From Methanobrevibacter sp. (lineage in GTDB: Archaea > Methanobacteriota > Methanobacteria > Methanobacteriales > Methanobacteriaceae), in the NCBI GenBank assembly GCA_030539985.1, contig JAUNXD010000001.1:1-44206 (forward strand): a stretch of 44,206 bases of DNA. Reading direction: 5' to 3'. The position numbers were made by a program, and so were the translations under genes. Within the stretch, counting starts at the first letter, position 1. Each line of letters starts with the position of its first letter. The notes beneath the pieces are model-generated. The model searched no databases and was not told the DNA's origin. It saw only the letters and a program-made list of their open reading frames with translations. This document shows, in pieces, positions 27,386 through 35,134 of this stretch.

Positions 27386-27471
27386 AATGCATTAGATTTT
27401 TTGCATCGATGCAGGTTTTAATATAATTTAAATATTTTTAACGATATACTCTATATAAGGAGAATTTTATT
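27386..27471 (+). promoter_or_regulatory. purD promoter with TGCAT palindromes
   Basis: AATGCATT (27386-27393) and TGCATCGATGCA (27402-27413) are perfect palindromes. They lie just before a TATA-like TTTAAATATTTTT (near 27427-27440) and the ribosome site AAGGAGA at 27459-27465. The position upstream of a TATA box suits an activator or repressor site for purine control, which is an inference. Confidence 0.4.
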
Positions 27472-28782
27472 ATGAAAGTTTTAGTTGTCGGAACCGGTGC
27501 TCGTGAACATGCAATTGCAGACGCTTTGAAAGATGATGTCGAATTATATGTTTACATGAGTAAAGTTAACCCTGGAATGAGCAAAATAGCCGAATACAAA
27601 CAAGGCGATGAAGGGGAAGTTGAAAAAGTAGCAGCATACGCTGTTGAAAATGATATTGACATTGCATTTATCGGTCCTGAAGCTCCCCTTGGAAAAGGAA
27701 TAGTGGATGAGCTTCAAAAGAACGGAATCAAATGTGTCGGACCAACCCAAAGTGCGGCACGCATTGAAACCGACAAGTCATTTATGAGAAAGCTCTTTGA
27801 GGACTATGAAATCGAAGGATCTCTTGTCTACAAGGTATTCGATAATTCAGATGACGTTTCCGCATTTCTCGATGAGTTTGACCGTGACGTTGTTGTAAAG
27901 CCTGTCGGATTAACCGGAGGCAAAGGAGTTAAGATTGTCGGTGATCACCTGAAAGACAATGAAGAGGCAAAACAGTACTCATGTGAAGTTATTGATAATG
28001 TTATGGGAGGATTTGCTCAGGTAATCATTGAAGAAAGGTTGATTGGTGAGGAATTTACCATTCAGGCTTTCTGTGACGGTGAAAACTTGGCTGCGATGCC
28101 TGCAGCACAGGATCATCCTCATGCATTTGAAGGTGATGTCGGTGCAATCACTGGAGGTATGGGTTCATACTCTGATGTCGGAGGGCTTTTGCCATTTTTA
28201 AGTCAGGAAGATTACGATGCGGCAGTGGAAATTATGAAATCCACTCTTAAGGCCATCGCTGAGGAAGCCGAACCTTACAAAGGCATTTTATACGGTCAGT
28301 TCATGCTCACCGCTGACGGCCCTAAGCTTATTGAGTATAATGCAAGATTCGGTGATCCTGAAGCAATGAACGTATTGCCATTATTGAAAACTCCATTGGC
28401 TGACGTTTGTCAGGCTATCGTTGACGGTAATTTGGATTCTGTCGAGTTTGAAAACAAGGCAAGCGTTTGCAAATACATAGTGCCTGACGGATATCCTGAA
28501 ACAGAATATGCCGGCGAAATTATTGAAGTGGATGAAGAGGCCATTGAGGAAATGGGCGCCAAGGTATTTTACGCTGCGGTATCTGCTGAAGATGATGGAA
28601 TTCACCTTTCCGGTTCAAGGGCATTGGGTATTGTAGCCAGTGGAGATTCCATCGAAGAGGCTGAAAAGATAGCTGAAAAAGCATGTGAGTTTGTAAAAGG
28701 CAACGTTTACCACAGAAGAGATGTCGGTACAACCGAACTTGTAAACAAGCGTGTCGAACACATGAAAGAAATTTTAAACTAA
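27472..28782 (+). CDS. purD: Phosphoribosylamine-glycine ligase (GAR synthetase)
   Basis: This 436-residue ATP-grasp enzyme joins glycine to 5-phosphoribosylamine in the second step of purine synthesis. The N-terminal domain begins MKVLVVGTGAREHAIADAL, a strong family mark, followed by IAFIGPEAPLGKGIVDEL near residue 63. ATP-grasp features are VVKPVGLTGGKGVKIV near 141 and the metal-binding IEYNARFGDPEAM near 286. The length is normal. It has a strong AAGGAGA ribosome site. No other pur gene is near, so it is probably transcribed alone or with the channel-like gene behind it. Confidence 0.97.
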   Translation: MKVLVVGTGAREHAIADALKDDVELYVYMSKVNPGMSKIAEYKQGDEGEVEKVAAYAVENDIDIAFIGPEAPLGKGIVDELQKNGIKCVGPTQSAARIETDKSFMRKLFEDYEIEGSLVYKVFDNSDDVSAFLDEFDRDVVVKPVGLTGGKGVKIVGDHLKDNEEAKQYSCEVIDNVMGGFAQVIIEERLIGEEFTIQAFCDGENLAAMPAAQDHPHAFEGDVGAITGGMGSYSDVGGLLPFLSQEDYDAAVEIMKSTLKAIAEEAEPYKGILYGQFMLTADGPKLIEYNARFGDPEAMNVLPLLKTPLADVCQAIVDGNLDSVEFENKASVCKYIVPDGYPETEYAGEIIEVDEEAIEEMGAKVFYAAVSAEDDGIHLSGSRALGIVASGDSIEEAEKIAEKACEFVKGNVYHRRDVGTTELVNKRVEHMKEILN

Positions 28783-28799
28783 ATTTCTTTTCTTTTATT
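28765..28799 (+). terminator. Hairpin overlapping the end of purD
   Basis: AAAGAAATTT (28765-28774) and AAATTTCTTT (28781-28790) form a perfect 10-bp stem with a 6-nt loop holding the start of the stop codon. TCTTTTATTTTT follows. It could separate purD from the next gene, whose start is only 11-20 bp away. Confidence 0.6.
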
Positions 28800-28800
28800 T

Positions 28801-29637
28801 TTGGTGATTTCAATTAGAAAATACAGTCCGGAAGAGATGGAATATCTAAAAAAAGACGTCTATAATCGTTTGGAGCTTTTAAAGGAAAACACAGAAGATC
28901 CCGAAACCCTCGATAAACTGAATAAGTTTTCTTCTGATTTGACAAATATGGATTATTCCACCCGAAAGGATGTAAAAAAGCTTAAAAGAATGAATAAGAG
29001 ATTAAGCTTTTATCAGAGATTTAAAAATGCCCTTCAAAGTGACATTGACATTGACCCAGGTCGTCTGATGGGACTTACCGACGGCATTTTTGGAATGGTA
29101 ATGACATTGCTGGTTTTCGGTATTGCCCTTCCCGAACTGCAGATTGCCAATTACACAGACTTCATAACATTCATCTCAACATTGACGCCTACTGTTGGCG
29201 TTACAATAGTCAGTTTCATACTGATCAGTTCGTTCTGGGTCTATCATCATGAATTCATCAAGGTCAAGACCCTAAACATTCCGTACCTCTGGATTAACAT
29301 ACTGTTTCTCATTTGCATATCATTCATGCCGTTTACCACATCACTGATTGGAAACTATTCCCATTTCTTTTTGTCTGAGACACTGTTCGGTTTGGATATA
29401 TTTTTAACCAGTATATTGTTCCTGTTAATGTATTACTATGCATACAATAGGAATTTCCTTGAAAAAACACCAACTAAGGAAGAAAACAATAGGGTTTTGC
29501 ATACCTTCATTATAATCATAGGACTTACAGTAACCGTTAACCTTTTGGACTTCAACGTTTCAAGCAATTTCATATACCTGTTCCTTTTGGTTCCTGTTAT
29601 ATCAACAATCATGGATATTAACTCAAAAATGAAATAA
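28801..29637 (+). CDS. TMEM175-like (DUF1211) potassium channel-type membrane protein
   Basis: This 278-residue protein has a charged N-terminal part with predicted helices (about residues 1-80), then about six membrane segments. The first segment carries RLMGLTDGIFGMVMTLLVF near residue 88, which corresponds to the R-x3-FSD signature helix of the TMEM175/DUF1211 family, with T in place of S. Prokaryotic members form K+ channels as tetramers. The long cytoplasmic N-terminal segment is unusual; most bacterial members begin near the signature. The start is uncertain: TTG at 28801, GTG at 28804, or ATG at 28840 with the weak site GGAAGAG. The gene follows purD closely. Confidence 0.75.
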   Translation: MVISIRKYSPEEMEYLKKDVYNRLELLKENTEDPETLDKLNKFSSDLTNMDYSTRKDVKKLKRMNKRLSFYQRFKNALQSDIDIDPGRLMGLTDGIFGMVMTLLVFGIALPELQIANYTDFITFISTLTPTVGVTIVSFILISSFWVYHHEFIKVKTLNIPYLWINILFLICISFMPFTTSLIGNYSHFFLSETLFGLDIFLTSILFLLMYYYAYNRNFLEKTPTKEENNRVLHTFIIIIGLTVTVNLLDFNVSSNFIYLFLLVPVISTIMDINSKMK

Positions 29638-29699
29638 TAGAAACATTTAATATATATTTTTAACAAATATCTTTTTTTATATAATAAGGGGATTTTAAA

Positions 29700-30611
29700 A
29701 TGGGCAGTTTATTATCTATTAGTGACATTAAAGACGATGTTAGATACATTCTTGATTTGGCCAGTAAAATCAAGGCCGGTGAAGTTGAAGACAAACCTCT
29801 TGAAGGCAAGACTTTGGGAATGATTTTTCAAAAGTCATCCACCCGTACAAGGGTATCATTCGATGTTGGAATGTACCAGCTGGGCGGAAGGGCAATATTT
29901 TTATCATCCAATGATTTGCAGATGGGAAGAGGTGAACCGATTTCAGACACCGCCAAGGTTTTAAGCCGTTTCGTTGATGGAATAATTATAAGAGCCATTA
30001 AACATTCCGACGTAGAGGAACTGGCCAGACACGCTGACGTACCTGTCATTAATGGACTGACCGACCTTGAACATCCTTGTCAGGCACTTGCTGACATGCT
30101 CACAATCAAGGAACATCTGGGCGATTGGGAAGGTCGCAAGATCTGTTTTGTCGGTGACGGAAACAATGTATCAAATTCCCTTTTGCTGATTGCTCCCCTT
30201 TTGGGAATGGACATGTCCCTCGCCTGTCCTAAAGGATATGAACCTGCCGAATCCATCATAAAAACCGCAAAGGAATATGCAAGTGAGAACGGAACTGAAA
30301 TAATCATTACCGATGATATAGGTGTGGCTTTGGAAAATGTCGATGCTGTATTTACCGACGTTTGGGTAAGTATGGGTGATGAGGCTGAAAAGGCTCAAAG
30401 GAAAATTGATTTTGCACCGTTTCAGGTTAATAATGACTTGATGAGTCTTGCCAATGACGGAGCCATTTTCATGCATTGTCTTCCTGCAATAAGAGGTCAG
30501 GAAGTTACCTCTGAGGTCATTGACGGACCGCAGTCTGTAATTTACGATGAGGCTGAAAACAGGATGCATGCCCAGAAGGCGGTTTTATACCATTATCTAA
30601 AGTCCCAGTAG
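29700..30611 (+). CDS. argF: Ornithine carbamoyltransferase
   Basis: This 303-residue enzyme makes citrulline from ornithine and carbamoyl phosphate in arginine synthesis. The carbamoyl-phosphate loop KSSTRTRVSFDVGMYQLGG is near residue 44. DLEHPCQALADMLT near 122 and the ornithine-binding MHCLPAIRG near 256 complete the active site. The length is normal. The ribosome site AAGGGGA lies 7 bases before the ATG, and a TATA-like TATATATTTTT is upstream. The end of the gene overlaps the convergent zinc-ribbon gene by 15 bp. A small stem GTCCC/GGGAC spans the stop. Confidence 0.97.
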   Translation: MGSLLSISDIKDDVRYILDLASKIKAGEVEDKPLEGKTLGMIFQKSSTRTRVSFDVGMYQLGGRAIFLSSNDLQMGRGEPISDTAKVLSRFVDGIIIRAIKHSDVEELARHADVPVINGLTDLEHPCQALADMLTIKEHLGDWEGRKICFVGDGNNVSNSLLLIAPLLGMDMSLACPKGYEPAESIIKTAKEYASENGTEIIITDDIGVALENVDAVFTDVWVSMGDEAEKAQRKIDFAPFQVNNDLMSLANDGAIFMHCLPAIRGQEVTSEVIDGPQSVIYDEAENRMHAQKAVLYHYLKSQ

Positions 30612-30848
30612 GGACATTATTGCGCCTACGATAAATATTAATATCAGGCATCCGCAACAGCCCATAAGTGTTGAATCATTTGATTTGCCCCCTGTTTTGG
30701 TGGTTGAACTTTCATTGCTGCTGCTTCTGTTAGGGGTTGCTTCAATAACTTCTGTTTTTTTAACTTCTTCCTCTTTTAATTTTTCTCCACAGTTTCTGCA
30801 GAATACTGCATTGTCAGGATTGCTTTCACCGCATTTTCTACAATACAT
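30597..30848 (-). CDS. Zinc-ribbon membrane protein
   Basis: An 83-residue protein with an N-terminal zinc ribbon, MYCRKCG then FCRNCGEKL (two CxxC knuckles, residues 3-6 and 17-20). A Lys/Ser/Thr-rich linker follows, then one C-terminal membrane helix (CLILIFIVGAIMSLLGL) preceded by CCGC. Such tethered zinc ribbons are common in archaea, with no known function. Its start overlaps the end of the DUF2085 gene, so the two are translated together. GGTGG lies about 8 bases before the ATG. Its 3' end overlaps argF by 15 bp on the other strand. Confidence 0.75.
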   Translation of the reverse strand: MYCRKCGESNPDNAVFCRNCGEKLKEEEVKKTEVIEATPNRSSSNESSTTKTGGKSNDSTLMGCCGCLILIFIVGAIMSLLGL

Positions 30849-31170
30849 ATAAAATCCACCTTAAAATTGTTTTTAAAAATATTATTAATCCGATTCCACC
30901 AATAAATCCAGTAATGAATCTTAAGCCATTTGTACTTTCCCTTGGACCGAAATATTGTGTAAAACCGTCAATCGCCACAGGAATCATCAATATAATTGAA
31001 ATCATCAGTATGTTGATGTCATAGGCATGCCTGATAAAGTGATTAGTTATCAGATAAGCAATCAGGCCCGCATAAAAACCTGTACATCTAGCACAGACTG
31101 GAAACTGATGGTCTTTTATGAAAAAGCTCCTTTCAGGGCGTCTGTGGCAAATGTATTTGGCAATGTTCAT
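30838..31170 (-). CDS. DUF2085 small membrane protein
   Basis: This 110-residue protein opens with the DUF2085 signature: ICHRRPERSFFIKDHQFPVC then ARCTGFYAGL. The conserved His and three Cys could bind a metal. Three membrane segments follow. The function of the family is not known. The ATG has GTGAT four bases upstream (GTGTGATATAA then ATG). It is the first gene of a two-gene unit with the zinc-ribbon protein, with an 11-bp overlap. The promoter faces that of ilvB across a short AT-rich stretch. Confidence 0.85.
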   Translation of the reverse strand: MNIAKYICHRRPERSFFIKDHQFPVCARCTGFYAGLIAYLITNHFIRHAYDINILMISIILMIPVAIDGFTQYFGPRESTNGLRFITGFIGGIGLIIFLKTILRWILYVL

Positions 31171-31270
31171 TTATATCACACAATTTGTTATCATTAATTT
31201 CATTCAATAGTTATATATATTTTTGTTTTCATATCTAAATGTATAATATAAATATAAAAAGGTTATTACA

Positions 31271-32965
31271 ATGAGAGGCGGAGAAGCAATAATAGAATCC
31301 CTCAAAAATATGGGGGTAAAGACAATATTTGGTTATCCTGGCGGACAGACCATACCATTCTATGACATGCTCTACGATGCAGACATGGATCATATACTTG
31401 TAAGGCACGAACAGGCTGCTGCCCATGCTGCAGACGGTTATGCAAGGGCATCAGGTAAGGTGGGTGTGTGTCTGGCAACTTCCGGACCTGGAGCAACCAA
31501 TCTTGTAACAGGTATTGGAACAGCATTTATGGATTCTTCTCCAATTGTGGCAATTACAGGTCAGGTTCCCACTCATCTAATCGGAAATGATGCATTCCAG
31601 GAAGCTGACATCATCGGAATTACAATGCCTATTGTAAAGCACAGTTTTCAGCCTAAAAACCCGGATTTAATACCTTCCATGATTAAAACCAGTTTTGAAA
31701 TCGCATCAAGTGGAAGGCCGGGACCGGTTCTGATTGATGTGCCTAAAGAGGTTCAGGAAGGGGAACTGACCAGATTTGACGATACCTTAATCGACACTCC
31801 GGGCTACAATCCGACCATTAAGGGAAATTTAAGACAAATCAAAAAGGCCCGTGACCTTATAAGGCAATCCAAAAGGCCAATGATTCTGGCCGGAGCCGGA
31901 GTCATCATATCAAACGCATGCTGCGAGCTTAAGAAATTGGCCGAAACCATAAACGCACCGGTAATGACTTCACTTTTAGGAAAAGGTGCTTTTGATGAGA
32001 CAAGTGATTTGGCATTGGGAATGCTCGGAATGCACGGAAGAAAGGTTTCAAATGACTATGTAAATGAGGCTGATTTGCTGATTGCAATAGGAATAAGATT
32101 TTCAGACAGAACCACCGGAAGACTGGACAGTTTCGTTCCCGACACCAAAGTCATTCACATTGATATAGACCCTGCAGAGATAGGAAAAAATGTGGATGTT
32201 GACCTGCCGATTGTCGGTGATGCAAGAAATGTTTTAAAATCATTGAATAATCAACTGAAAGATTACAAGGCTTCAGGCGATGTTAATGCATGGACAGACA
32301 ATATAATTAAAATGAAAAATGAATTGTATCCGAGAGTAACTTATGATGATGTTCCTTTAAAACCGCAGACTGTTATTAAGGAAATCTCAGAGGTTTTAAC
32401 TCCCGAATCCATCCTTACAACTGATGTAGGTCAAAACCAGATGTGGGCGGCACACTTTTATGACACCCAAAAGCCACGTAAATTCATCTCTTCAGGTGGT
32501 CTTGGAACAATGGGATTCGGGTTCCCTGCAGCTATAGGAGCTAAAGTGGCCTGTCCGGAAGACCCTGTTGTATCAATCAATGGGGATGGTGGATTTCTGA
32601 TGGTATGTCAGGAATTGGCTACTGTTCGTGAATATGATTTGCCGGTTATAGCAATTGTTCTAGAAAACAGGACATTGGGAATGGTTTATCAATGGCAAAG
32701 TTTATTGTATAATGAAAGACACTCTCAAACTTTACTTGGAAACAGTCCTGACTTTGTCAAGCTTGCAGAAAGTTTCGGTGTTAATGCAGTAAGAATCACC
32801 AAACCTGGAGAGACAAAAGATGCTTTGGCCAGTGCAATTAAAGATAATGAACCAATTTTATTGGATGTTGTAATAGACTCCGAAGAGGCTCTGCCTATGC
32901 TTCCTCCGGGAGCCGGAATAAACGAGATGATTGGTGAGTACAAGCTCGAAAAGGATGTGATTTAG
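31271..32965 (+). CDS. ilvB: Acetolactate synthase, large (catalytic) subunit
   Basis: This 564-residue thiamine diphosphate enzyme condenses two pyruvates, or pyruvate and 2-oxobutyrate, and releases CO2. It is the first common step of valine, leucine and isoleucine synthesis. The catalytic Glu is in RHEQAAAHAADGYARASGKV near residue 47. ATSGPGATNLVTGI follows near 75, and the ThDP motif GDGGFLMVCQELATV near 440 ends with ENRTLGMV. The length is normal. A TATA-like ATAGTTATATATATT lies about 60 bp upstream, so the message has a leader. The stop is followed at once by the ilvN ATG, so the two subunits are coupled. Confidence 0.97.
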   Translation: MRGGEAIIESLKNMGVKTIFGYPGGQTIPFYDMLYDADMDHILVRHEQAAAHAADGYARASGKVGVCLATSGPGATNLVTGIGTAFMDSSPIVAITGQVPTHLIGNDAFQEADIIGITMPIVKHSFQPKNPDLIPSMIKTSFEIASSGRPGPVLIDVPKEVQEGELTRFDDTLIDTPGYNPTIKGNLRQIKKARDLIRQSKRPMILAGAGVIISNACCELKKLAETINAPVMTSLLGKGAFDETSDLALGMLGMHGRKVSNDYVNEADLLIAIGIRFSDRTTGRLDSFVPDTKVIHIDIDPAEIGKNVDVDLPIVGDARNVLKSLNNQLKDYKASGDVNAWTDNIIKMKNELYPRVTYDDVPLKPQTVIKEISEVLTPESILTTDVGQNQMWAAHFYDTQKPRKFISSGGLGTMGFGFPAAIGAKVACPEDPVVSINGDGGFLMVCQELATVREYDLPVIAIVLENRTLGMVYQWQSLLYNERHSQTLLGNSPDFVKLAESFGVNAVRITKPGETKDALASAIKDNEPILLDVVIDSEEALPMLPPGAGINEMIGEYKLEKDVI

Positions 32966-33451
32966 ATGGATGAAAACTATCATGTTATTTCAACACTGGT
33001 TGAGGACAGACCCGGTGTTTTACAGAAGGTTGCTGGTTTATTTAACCGCAGAGGCTTCAACATTGACAGCATAACCGTTGGCCAGTCAGAAGTGGAAGGC
33101 CTTTCCCGTATGGTGATTACTGTTCATGCAGATGAAAAGGGACTTGAACAGGTTACAAAGCAATTAAATAAATTAGTTGACGTTATCAAGATTAAAGATA
33201 TTACTAAAAATGCAGTTAAAAAGGAATTGTGTCTTATTAAAGTCAACATTCCAAATGCAAAGGCAAGAGCTGAAATAATTCAGTATACAAATATTTTCAA
33301 AGCCAAAATTGTAGATGTTACAGATCAGACATTACTGATTGAGCTTACTGGAGATAAGAAGAAAATCAATGCATTTATATCTTTAGTGGAAGGCTATGGC
33401 ATTAGAAAAATAGCCCGTACCGGCCTTACAGCAATGGCAAGGGGATTATAA
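32966..33451 (+). CDS. ilvN: Acetolactate synthase, small (regulatory) subunit
   Basis: This 161-residue subunit binds valine and controls the large subunit. The N-terminal ACT domain begins YHVISTLVEDRPGVLQKVAG, followed by LFNRRGFNIDSITVG, near residues 5-39. The C-terminal domain has VRKIARTG-like GYGIRKIARTGLTAMARG at the end. The length is normal. Its ATG touches the ilvB stop, and the carbonic anhydrase gene starts 2 bp after its stop. Confidence 0.96.
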   Translation: MDENYHVISTLVEDRPGVLQKVAGLFNRRGFNIDSITVGQSEVEGLSRMVITVHADEKGLEQVTKQLNKLVDVIKIKDITKNAVKKELCLIKVNIPNAKARAEIIQYTNIFKAKIVDVTDQTLLIELTGDKKKINAFISLVEGYGIRKIARTGLTAMARGL

Positions 33452-33453
33452 AT

Positions 33454-33981
33454 ATGACTATATTGGAAAATGTTTTAAAAGATAATAAGAAATTTGTTGA
33501 AAACTTTGAAGGCGAAGAAATGTCTCACCATGCGGCTAAAAAGTTAGCTATCCTAACCTGTATGGACTGCCGACTCATCGACTTTTTCGAACCTGCACTA
33601 GGTCTTGAAAGGGGAGATGCAAAAATCGTCAGAAACGCAGGAAACTCCATTGTAGGGGAAGATGCAATCAGATCAATCGGTGCAGCACTCTATAACTTAG
33701 GCTGTGAAGAGGTTCTTGTTGTAGGACACACCGAATGTGGTATGGCCGGTGCCGATGCAGATGCATTAAAAGAAAAGATGCTCGCCCGTGGCATTGCCGA
33801 AGAGGACATTGCAAAATACGACCTTGCAGAATGGATTGGCGGGTTTGAGGATGAAGAGGAAAACGTTAAGGACGTTGTTTCCAAAATCAAAAACCACCCT
33901 TTAATCCCGGATGTACCTGTACACGGTCTTATAATTGACATTGTAACCGGTGAGTTGAAAGTTTTAGTAGATGGCTATTAG
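33454..33981 (+). CDS. Beta-class carbonic anhydrase
   Basis: This 175-residue zinc enzyme interconverts CO2 and bicarbonate. The zinc ligands are Cys36, His92 and Cys95 in LTCMDCRLIDFF and VVGHTECGMAG; the catalytic Asp38-Arg40 pair (CxDxR) is intact. The length and order fit the short archaeal (Cab-like) clade. It lies 2 bp after ilvN and ends in a hairpin, so it is very likely in the ilvBN message. Acetolactate synthase releases CO2 and methanogens consume it, so the link may be metabolic. That link is inferred. Confidence 0.92.
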   Translation: MTILENVLKDNKKFVENFEGEEMSHHAAKKLAILTCMDCRLIDFFEPALGLERGDAKIVRNAGNSIVGEDAIRSIGAALYNLGCEEVLVVGHTECGMAGADADALKEKMLARGIAEEDIAKYDLAEWIGGFEDEEENVKDVVSKIKNHPLIPDVPVHGLIIDIVTGELKVLVDGY

Positions 33982-34005
33982 ACCATCTATTTTTCCTATT
34001 TTTTA
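33968..34005 (+). terminator. Hairpin over the carbonic anhydrase stop codon
   Basis: TAGATGG (33968-33974) and CCATCTA (33983-33989) form a 7-bp stem. The stop codon TAG (33979-33981) is in the loop. TTTTTCCTATTTTTT follows. Confidence 0.7.
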
Positions 34006-34101
34006 CTATTTTTTAAAATTGAATTAGGTTAGTTTTATTAACATTAACAATCATAATTAATATGTGATATTTTAGATATCTTAATTTTACAAGTGATTAT
34101 T

Positions 34102-35094
34102 ATGAAAATGTATTACGACGATGATGTAAATATAGATGCTCTTGAAGGAAAAACCATAGCCGTTATCGGTTACGGTTCCCAGGGAAGAGCACAATCCAGA
34201 AATATGGCTGACAGTGGAGCTAACGTTATTGTTGGTTTAAGAGAAAATGGTAGCTCCTGGAATGTTGCAAAAGAAGATGGAATGAATGTTAAAACTATTG
34301 AAGATGCTGCAAAAGAGGCTGACATTATCCACATTTTGCTTCCGGATGAAATTCAGGAAAGGGTTTACAACAACCAAATTGCTGAATACGTTGAAGCCGG
34401 AAACACAATTTCATTTTCACACGGTTACAACATCCACTTCGGTTTAATCAAACCTGACGAATCTGTAAACATCGTAATGTTTGCACCAAAAGGACCTGGA
34501 TCCATGGTTAGAAGAACCTTTGAGGAAGGATTTGGTATTCCTGGTTTAGTTGCTGTTGAGCAAGACGCAACCGGTGACGCTTTGCAATTGGCGTTAGGTA
34601 TGGCAAAAGCATGTGGATTGACCAAAGCTGGTGTATTGGAAACCACTTTCAAAGAAGAAACTGAAACTGACCTTTTCGGTGAACAGACCGTTTTATGCGG
34701 AGGTATTACCGAACTCATCAATGCTGGATTCACAACTCTTGTTGAAGCCGGATATCAGCCTGAAATCGCTTACTTTGAAACCTGTCACGAAGTAAAACTC
34801 ATCGTTGACTTGATTTACGAAAAAGGTTTTGCTGGAATGTGGCATGATGTAAGTAACACAGCTGAATTCGGTGGTCTCACCCGTGGTAAGAAAATCATTA
34901 CCGATGAGGCAAGGGAAGGTATGAAAACCACCCTAAAACAGATTCAGGATGGAACCTTCAAGAAAGAATGGGCTGATGAAAACGCAACCGACGGTGCTAA
35001 CCTCAAAGAAATGCGTGCAGCCGAAAGCCAGAAAGAAATTGAAATTGTTGGAGAAAGACTTAGAAAAGCTTGTGGCTTACAAAAAGACGATTAA
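34102..35094 (+). CDS. ilvC: Ketol-acid reductoisomerase
   Basis: This enzyme of about 330 residues rearranges and reduces acetolactate or acetohydroxybutyrate, the second common step of branched-chain amino acid synthesis. The Rossmann motif is IAVIGYGSQGRAQSRNMADSG near residues 18-38. ILLPDEIQ, FAPKGPGSMVR and the C-terminal knotted domain with FETCHEVKLIVDLIYEKG are typical class I features. I chose the ATG at 34102 because GTGAT (34093-34097) is a ribosome site 4 bases before it; a GTG at 34093 is the site itself. It follows the ilvBN-carbonic anhydrase group after 120 bp with its own terminator between, so it may have its own promoter. Confidence 0.97.
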   Translation: MKMYYDDDVNIDALEGKTIAVIGYGSQGRAQSRNMADSGANVIVGLRENGSSWNVAKEDGMNVKTIEDAAKEADIIHILLPDEIQERVYNNQIAEYVEAGNTISFSHGYNIHFGLIKPDESVNIVMFAPKGPGSMVRRTFEEGFGIPGLVAVEQDATGDALQLALGMAKACGLTKAGVLETTFKEETETDLFGEQTVLCGGITELINAGFTTLVEAGYQPEIAYFETCHEVKLIVDLIYEKGFAGMWHDVSNTAEFGGLTRGKKIITDEAREGMKTTLKQIQDGTFKKEWADENATDGANLKEMRAAESQKEIEIVGERLRKACGLQKDD

Positions 35095-35119
35095 ACACGT
35101 CTTTTTACTTATTTTTTTT
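35081..35119 (+). terminator. Hairpin over the ilvC stop codon
   Basis: AAAAAGACG (35081-35089) and CGTCTTTTT (35098-35106) form a perfect 9-bp stem with the stop codon TAA in the 8-nt loop, followed by ACTTATTTTTTTTATTTTT. Confidence 0.75.
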
Positions 35120-35134
35120 ATTTTTGTGATTATA

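Noticed and set aside
34949..35134. Long in-frame N-terminal extension of the methanogenesis marker 12 gene
   Set aside because: It runs through the 3' end of ilvC and its terminator; the ATG at 35135 has a proper ribosome site and gives the normal family N-terminus.
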